A stretch of DNA of 43,938 nt from a virus. The stretch is from positions 1 through 43,938 of the IMG/VR virus record IMGVR_UViG_3300040856_002179; one strand, 5' to 3'. Below, one piece after another: positions 39,401-43,938 of this stretch; the first letter of the stretch is position 1; every line of letters starts with the position of its first letter. The translations under genes were made by a program, and so were the position numbers. The notes beneath the pieces were generated by a model, which worked only from the letters and a program-made list of their open reading frames with translations, was not told the DNA's origin and did no database searches.

Positions 39401-42400
39401 GTTGTAGTTCCGCTTGTTGCACCCATTGTTAACGCTGTAGCAGCACCAAATGCATTTACGGTTGTTGCATTAGTATTAAATGCCGAGAACGTTGTACTGC
39501 CGGTTGTAACACTTGTTGTAAAGTTTGGACTCGTTCCAAACACTGCAACACCTGTACCAGTTTCATCACTTAGTACTCCAGCTAATTGAGCACTTGTAGT
39601 TGAAGCAAACTGACTCAACGGATTACCAATAATTGCAAGTGTACCGCTTGTTGGCAAGAACAAGCTAGTATTACCAGTAGTCGCAAGTGTTAATGTATGT
39701 GCTCCACTATGTGTAAAGTTACCACCTAGTGTAATAGTTTTGGTACCATTATTAACACCTGTACCACCATAAGTAGGTGATATAATACTACCTTGCCATG
39801 TACCTGTTCCAATTGTTCCTACCGCAGTCAAACTTGAACTTAAAACCGTAGAACCTAATGTTGTACTATTTAGAACACTTGTATCATTAATAAAAAATGC
39901 ATTTCCACTAGTTAAGTTTAGATCTTCGTTTAGATCCATTCTATCAGTAGTGCTATCATATTGGAATGTTACACCAGCACCATCAATTGTAAGTCCAGCG
40001 CCGTTTGCTGCTGCTGCACTTGCTGCGCCACTTGCAACAACAATGTTTTTGTCATCAACGGTTAGTGTTGTGCTATTAATAGTTGTTGTATCGCCATTTA
40101 CGGTTAAATCACCAGTAACAACAAGATCATGTCCGATAGTGGTTGTACCACCGCCGTCTCCGCCAGTACCCATGTTAATTGTTGTGGCTGCACCAAATGC
40201 ATTAATCGTTGTTGCATTGGTGTTAATAATGTTAAATGTTCCTGTAATATCAGTTGAAAGAACATCGCCTTTAACACCAAAATCGCCATCAACATCTAAG
40301 TTGTTTCTAACGGTTGTTGTACCAGTAGCAGCACCTATGTCAACGGTTGTTGCAGCACCACCAAAGTTAATTGTTGTAGCAGTATCGTCAAGTAGTCCAA
40401 CGGTTGTTTCTGTTGTGCTAATTGTGTTGTTTACTTCTACTTCGCCTGTAAATGCTGCTTTACCACTAGTGTCAATTGTTAATCTAGTAGTTTGAGTATG
40501 TTGAATATCTCCTGATGTTCCTAATTCACCAGTTTTAATTACAACATCACCACCTGTTCCGTTACCTGTACCAGTACCACCTTGAATTGTTACTGAACCA
40601 CCACCTATGTTATTTCCAATGCCGCTTTCACCTCTAATTGTTGCATCTGCAGGTGCAGCACTGGTAACAGCACTACCTAAAGAAATGTTGTTATTTCTAA
40701 GTAACATACTATTTTCTTTTACAATAGTACCAATTTGTGTTTGAGGAGGGTTTGCAGTAACGTTTGCATCAGTTCTTACGGTAAACGATGTTGCATTTTC
40801 TGTAGCACCACTTACTGGCCATGTACCATCTAAGTTAGTAATACTACTTCCAGAAATAGAAACATTGTCTCCTGCTCTAATGCCAAGTGTTAATGGAGTG
40901 TATGTAAACGTTATAGTTGTACCAGATAGAACACTACCTGTAAGTGCATTACTCAAGAACACACCAGTATCAGTAACACCGGAAACCGTTGTATTTGAAG
41001 GAATACTTGCACTACCTGTAACAATCATACCAAATTTAATATTTGATGTGTTGCTAAATGTTAGAGAATTTTCTGTGTTGTTTGCTACTGAATTTGTGTT
41101 AACATTTACGCTGTTTAGATTAACAACAACGTCTTGTGTAATGTTAGCTTCATATGTGTTAACAAACGTAGCAATACTTCTACCAGTGCTATTTTTACCA
41201 ATTTTAACATTTTCTGCATCTGCGCCTAATTCTAGTGCAGTAACATTATCGTTATAAACTTGACCAATACCATCACTTGATGAGCTTAATTTTGCTGATC
41301 CAACGTCAAGACCTTCTGCAAGGTCAAGTGCTGTACCCCATTCAGGTGTAGAACCATTTGACTTTAAGAATGTATCTGCTTGACCAATTGATAATGTATT
41401 CAAACTACCTGTTGATTGTGCATAAAGTATGTCGCCAACTGCATATGTACTAATAGCTGTACCGCCTTTATTTACAGGAACAAGACTTGTAAGGTTTGCA
41501 GGATTTAAGAAATAAGCACTATCTAGTCCATCTAGTGTACCTGCATCAACAATGCCATCTTTAATAAACACCTGTCCGCTACCGTCGGTAGCAACATCAA
41601 ATTGTGTTTGTAAGAATCTACTTGTACCTAGTGTTGAGAAAGTACCTAGTGGATCATAGTCTGTATTAACAATACCGATACTTACTGGATCACCATAAAA
41701 TTCACCACTAATACTTGAACCTGTAAGTGTAATTGGGTTATCAGTTGTTGTTGCTTTTTTAAGTTTTTGTACAACTACCGAATAACTACTATCACCTCTT
41801 AAGAATGTATCGCTGTTTGGAGTACCTGCTGCACCAAGTCTACTTGGAGAAATTGTACCTGAAATAATGTTTTCAGCATCAATGTTTGTAGCAGCAAGTG
41901 TGTTCCAGTTGTTTTTTAATCTACTTGAAGTATTAACAACAGAATTAACTTGAACATTGTTTGGAATAATGTCAGCACTACCTACACCAACACCATCTAT
42001 ATCCTGTGCGTTAGTGACAAGCCCGTTAATACTGCTTAATGCATCTGAACGTAATGCGTGTAGTGTAAACGAGTTAGTTGTTACACTACCTAAAAAGAAT
42101 CGGCTGCCGCTATTAATTGCTTCACTATCAACACTGAATAGTTCATTAGCAGTTGACCCATCATCTATGGTTTCAATACGTATTGCGTCACCTGTTGTAT
42201 AACCATGATTTTCAACAATAATACTATTGTCTGTTACGTTAACGGTGTATCTAGTGATGTTGTGATTGTTGTTAGCAGGAGTGGTTAAAAATTCAACTTG
42301 GTTTAACAAACTAAAGTCTTCATAAAGTTCAATTATTCCAGCTGTAATTCTTTTTGCATAATAAACACTACCGTTTAACAAACCGCCTATTGCAACATTT

Positions 42401-43938
42401 CCTAATGTGTTGTAAGTTACCGGATCACCGTTTGATAAGTCATGATTTGGAATTTCAATTCTTGAATCGGTATAGTTAACATTACCACCACCAGCTGTAG
42501 TACCGGCTAAGAAGTTGTGTGTAATAATATCGTCCAAGTTTATAGTTCGTTTACTACCGATTGCAGTATTATCTTCAACAAAGTCAATACTTGATGCACT
42601 AGCAACAAACAATTCACCTCCTAGGATATTTACATATGCACGTTTTTCAATAACGGTTGCTTCAATACTAAATCCGCTACCAGTACCTCCGACATCACCT
42701 GCGGAGACGCCAAGTGTATCACCAACGGTATAACCAGTACCGCCTCGTGTAATGTCAACGTCAGTTACAGCACCTGCTGTTACGGTTATGTTTGCTTTTG
42801 CACCTGTACCAGTGCCGCCTGTTAAATCTACACTTTCATAAACTTGTGTACCGTCTGTGGGTGTGTACAAACTACCACCTACAATACCAGCATTGTCAAC
42901 GTTTACAAGTATACCGTACCTAACTTCTGTAACTGCACCTTGAGCCGATCCGTCAGCACTAGTAACAATAGTTCTAGCTGTACCGGTTACACTTTGACTT
43001 GCTAATGTTGGATCAGCAGGATCAGGGTTGGCATATGTAAATGTGGTTGTTGTAGGTACAGATAAAACTTTGGTATTTTCGTTAAAAGTTTGATCATCTG
43101 TAATTAATACTTGAACGTCATTACCAACTTGAAGATTATGTGCTCCGCTTGTAGTTGCAGTTGCAATATCACTATTTCTTTCAACATCTGTGATTGTTGC
43201 ACTTGTAAATGTATAATCATCATTTACATCTAGTGTTAAGTACTGACTGCTATTACTACTTCTCAAGAAGAAGTTATCAATGATTTCTGTGCTAACACCT
43301 TTTGATGTAACGTTAACCCCTGAGTCAACACCGTTTACATAGAGATTACCTGCACTTACTTCCCACGGATCGCCTGTGCTATCGTCGTTGTCATCCCATG
43401 CACCTCCAATGGTTGCAACAAGAATGTTAGTGCTTGTTGTAAAGTCACCTTTTGCATAACCAATTGCATCTGTAACACCAGGCTGTGTAATAGTATCACC
43501 ATCTTCAGCTGTAATAGTCCCACTCAAGTTAAGTTCAACTTGCTCATAGTTTTCTGTAGCAATGTCACCAGCTTTCAAGTCAGTTGCTGGAATATCATCT
43601 ACTTGCTCTAAACGAGACAGATAACCTTCTGTGTTTGTGTTAGTGAACTGACGTGTTGCTGGAATCAAGTCAGGATTAAGCTGACCGTTAACGTTCAATT
43701 GAACAATAGCACCTGGAACAGCCGCAGTTGAAACTGATTTATCAACAAAGCCACCTAGTCTGTTACTAATAAAAGAACGTACAGCTAACTGAGTAGATAA
43801 TCTTCCGTTGCTTGCACCACCAATTTCGTCATCACCTAAGTTAACGTCTGTTGAAATTTCTTCAATAGCAACATCTGATAAACTCAGTCTCAAAGCATCA
43901 AGTTCATCCACCTGAACTTTGTTTCTAAATGTAATGTT
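36460..43938 (-). CDS. Giant tail-fibre protein with S74 self-cleaving chaperone, 5' end cut by window edge
   Basis: At least 2492 codons; the frame stays open to the window edge, with nine further codons upstream of an internal GTG at 43911, so the true start is outside. The N-terminal part seen (VRSFISNRLGGFVDKSVSTA, VQLNVNGQLNPDLIPATRQF) is a virion-attachment style region. The middle is a long Thr/Gly/Asn-rich shaft with many short repeats. The last 116 residues are a peptidase S74 intramolecular chaperone: SDERLKDFHGKVDGALDIV, GVSAQEVEAVLPELIE, VKYDKLGAVLVEALKEAD and a coiled-coil end. S and K of SDxRLK form the known Ser-Lys dyad, so the chaperone would cut itself off before that Ser (codon at 36810-36808) after folding a trimeric fibre. 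Confidence 0.9.
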   Translation of the reverse strand, partial: NITFRNKVQVDELDALRLSLSDVAIEEISTDVNLGDDEIGGASNGRLSTQLAVRSFISNRLGGFVDKSVSTAAVPGAIVQLNVNGQLNPDLIPATRQFTNTNTEGYLSRLEQVDDIPATDLKAGDIATENYEQVELNLSGTITAEDGDTITQPGVTDAIGYAKGDFTTSTNILVATIGGAWDDNDDSTGDPWEVSAGNLYVNGVDSGVNVTSKGVSTEIIDNFFLRSSNSSQYLTLDVNDDYTFTSATITDVERNSDIATATTSGAHNLQVGNDVQVLITDDQTFNENTKVLSVPTTTTFTYANPDPADPTLASQSVTGTARTIVTSADGSAQGAVTEVRYGILVNVDNAGIVGGSLYTPTDGTQVYESVDLTGGTGTGAKANITVTAGAVTDVDITRGGTGYTVGDTLGVSAGDVGGTGSGFSIEATVIEKRAYVNILGGELFVASASSIDFVEDNTAIGSKRTINLDDIITHNFLAGTTAGGGNVNYTDSRIEIPNHDLSNGDPVTYNTLGNVAIGGLLNGSVYYAKRITAGIIELYEDFSLLNQVEFLTTPANNNHNITRYTVNVTDNSIIVENHGYTTGDAIRIETIDDGSTANELFSVDSEAINSGSRFFLGSVTTNSFTLHALRSDALSSINGLVTNAQDIDGVGVGSADIIPNNVQVNSVVNTSSRLKNNWNTLAATNIDAENIISGTISPSRLGAAGTPNSDTFLRGDSSYSVVVQKLKKATTTDNPITLTGSSISGEFYGDPVSIGIVNTDYDPLGTFSTLGTSRFLQTQFDVATDGSGQVFIKDGIVDAGTLDGLDSAYFLNPANLTSLVPVNKGGTAISTYAVGDILYAQSTGSLNTLSIGQADTFLKSNGSTPEWGTALDLAEGLDVGSAKLSSSSDGIGQVYNDNVTALELGADAENVKIGKNSTGRSIATFVNTYEANITQDVVVNLNSVNVNTNSVANNTENSLTFSNTSNIKFGMIVTGSASIPSNTTVSGVTDTGVFLSNALTGSVLSGTTITFTYTPLTLGIRAGDNVSISGSSITNLDGTWPVSGATENATSFTVRTDANVTANPPQTQIGTIVKENSMLLRNNNISLGSAVTSAAPADATIRGESGIGNNIGGGSVTIQGGTGTGNGTGGDVVIKTGELGTSGDIQHTQTTRLTIDTSGKAAFTGEVEVNNTISTTETTVGLLDDTATTINFGGAATTVDIGAATGTTTVRNNLDVDGDFGVKGDVLSTDITGTFNIINTNATTINAFGAATTINMGTGGDGGGTTTIGHDLVVTGDLTVNGDTTTINSTTLTVDDKNIVVASGAASAAAANGAGLTIDGAGVTFQYDSTTDRMDLNEDLNLTSGNAFFINDTSVLNSTTLGSTVLSSSLTAVGTIGTGTWQGSIISPTYGGTGVNNGTKTITLGGNFTHSGAHTLTLATTGNTSLFLPTSGTLAIIGNPLSQFASTTSAQLAGVLSDETGTGVAVFGTSPNFTTSVTTGSTTFSAFNTNATTVNAFGAATALTMGATSGTTTIRNNLDVDGDINIDGGDLTFSDATVNIANATPTTINFGGAGTGITIGATTGTTTIRNATTTLAGNLNVNGTQINTDETGTFNLIKDNATTVAFAQAATLLEMGATTGTTRIRNNADIDGNLNVDGVLTISAIDNVPIGSTTPSTGAFTTLAANNLVTFTDATNATGATFAAGSAAVKMSGGLYVAKDIRADNFIGDMSAANLTSGTIPDARIQASGVTQHQASITGTGALNSGSITSGFGNINIGTSIFSGNGSGITNINANQVKSVSSSVIEDAAISASSVTQHQGSITGTGALNSGSITSGFGNIDIGTSTFTGNGSGLTTLSASNLSSGTVAGARLGGTQSMAGVKTFTNTTASTSTTTGAVKINGGLGVQGAIYSGGFNGAGGGITNLNASNLSQGTVPNARIDGTYSNLTGTGALAAGEITTTFGNINIGTSTFTGNGSGLTNVDATTLDTLDSSQFLRSDAADTFTGGILTLQSATPEIHFNGTSDAGIDMAIKATPEGLDFYEPEDGNKIHFQILDDTGVNSPFGYKVGSNVVWHQGNDGAGSGLDADTVDGQQASEMSWGHDFSHGTYTDFNTFNNTALFGGHFVQGTANGPGLNGATQYYHARYSIGSNYNNYSAQMAFGRNVTTPYIAIRYEEAGSFGSWQKISAGFADSATNATNATNANFATNAGTLDGLDSTAFARIDGNSVTGTSSSNRAAGWYTIAVNSGNRASARFGIRDTASGRHQSVDFYATHHYGAGNGINVLSCGKYSGSPIRYIRIKEGSTYDGALLQVYLDEGTNSVTAYLSGDNYQSGGWTMKNWIADGTDPGGLGNFAALTNVAAQVDLDQVWNGGTIHSGIIYTNSAVRAQGEVTAYYSDERLKDFHGKVDGALDIVNKLNGYRFTQNELATSLGYENDRMQIGVSAQEVEAVLPELIEKAPLGGDHDYKTVKYDKLGAVLVEALKEADAKIEAQAKQIDELKELVNKLIEKKE
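36463..36810 (-). other. S74 chaperone domain, released by self-cleavage
   Basis: Encodes 116 residues from the Ser of SDERLK to the end. In characterised S74 proteins cleavage takes place just before this Ser. The chaperone ends in a helix (AQAKQIDELKELVNKLIEKKE) suited to trimeric coiled-coil assembly. Confidence 0.75.
38035..38740 (-). repeat. Three repeats in the fibre shaft (GTGAL...GNGSG units)
   Basis: Three copies of a unit with GTGALxxGxITxxFGNI(N/D)IGTS and F(T/S)GNGSG(L/I)T, at about 38035-38160, 38380-38540 and 38560-38735. The DNA copies are visibly similar, which implies more recent duplication than in the 666-aa gene. Confidence 0.7.
39020..40420 (-). repeat. Shaft repeats with GATTGTTTIRNN-LDVDGD pattern
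   Basis: At least five copies of a block of the form (T)TIN(F/A)xGAAT-xxxIGA(T)TGTTT(I/V)RNN followed by (L/A)D(V/I)DG(D/N) and (T)GTFN(I/L)I. The corresponding DNA repeats lie near 39050-39120, 39230-39300, 39375-39480, 40120-40240 and 40290-40400. Such units typically build a beta-rich trimeric fibre. Confidence 0.7.

Noticed and set aside
38270-39589. Long plus-strand open frames opposite the fibre gene, rich in Val, Pro and Ala
   Set aside because: They mirror the Thr/Gly/Asn-rich shaft repeats on the real strand. Their composition is monotone and they have no start signals.
43909-43911. GTG as the start of the fibre gene
   Set aside because: The frame stays open for nine more codons to the window edge and no ribosome site precedes the GTG, so the gene is treated as cut.

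Overview
The window is a contiguous piece of a tailed-phage genome. The gene content is that of a marine T4-like myovirus: gp14, gp15, gp18, gp19, gp32, UvsX, UvsY and gp17 resemble the forms I associate with cyanophages and pelagiphages more than those of T4 itself. The sequence is AT-rich, genes are tightly packed with many 4-base ATGA overlaps, and T4-type late-promoter motifs ((G/T/C)ATAAATA) sit in front of many genes. No host gene, tRNA, rRNA, CRISPR array, integrase or insertion sequence was seen. The host cannot be read from the sequence; a marine alphaproteobacterium such as SAR11, or a cyanobacterium, would fit. No photosynthesis gene is present.

Layout from left to right. (1) 1-2526, minus strand: UvsW helicase (cut by the window edge, apparently TTG start) and a 379-aa protein of unknown function. 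(2) 2544-11578: a sugar and surface-chemistry island, mostly minus strand. It holds four proteins with a shared Kdo-transferase/capsule-synthesis-like domain (one fused to a GT-A glycosyltransferase), two further GT-A-like glycosyltransferases, a cytidylyltransferase-cupin fusion, two sulfotransferases and two SAM methyltransferases. The island lies between uvsY and uvsW. (3) 11565-14433, minus: the recombination module uvsY, an 86-aa-class small acidic protein, uvsX and gene 32. (4) 14551-29830, minus: packaging and tail morphogenesis. In transcription order this is gp13-like neck protein, dNMP kinase (gp1-like), gp18 sheath, gp19 tube, a tube-like baseplate protein, a small conserved protein, gp4-like head-completion nuclease, a radical SAM enzyme, gp16, two probable virion proteins (one with a peptidoglycan-binding domain), a sulfotransferase-like protein, gp17, and two unknown proteins. 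(5) 29868-33223, plus: gp14, gp15 and a Nudix hydrolase. (6) 33204-36387, minus: a 666-aa tandem-repeat glycosyltransferase-like protein, a GT2-type glycosyltransferase, a 133-aa unknown and a 57-aa gene, all behind a perfect consensus sigma70 promoter. (7) 36460-43938, minus: a giant tail-fibre protein with a C-terminal S74 self-cleaving chaperone domain, cut by the right edge.

How the genes fit together: recombination (UvsX/UvsY/UvsW/gp32), packaging (gp16/gp17/gp4) and tail assembly (gp13-15, gp18, gp19) are standard T4 core functions, but their order is shuffled relative to T4. gp13 is split from gp14-gp15 by a divergent palindromic late promoter, and gp16 is separated from gp17 by three genes. 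The accessory genes point to one theme, which is activation, transfer, sulfation and methylation of sugars. The target (virion, phage DNA or host envelope) is not shown by the sequence. The most interesting items are the paralogous transferase set, the cytidylyltransferase-cupin fusion, the radical SAM gene inside the packaging block, the tandem-repeat glycosyltransferase-like protein, and late-promoter motifs so close to start codons that leaderless transcripts are possible.
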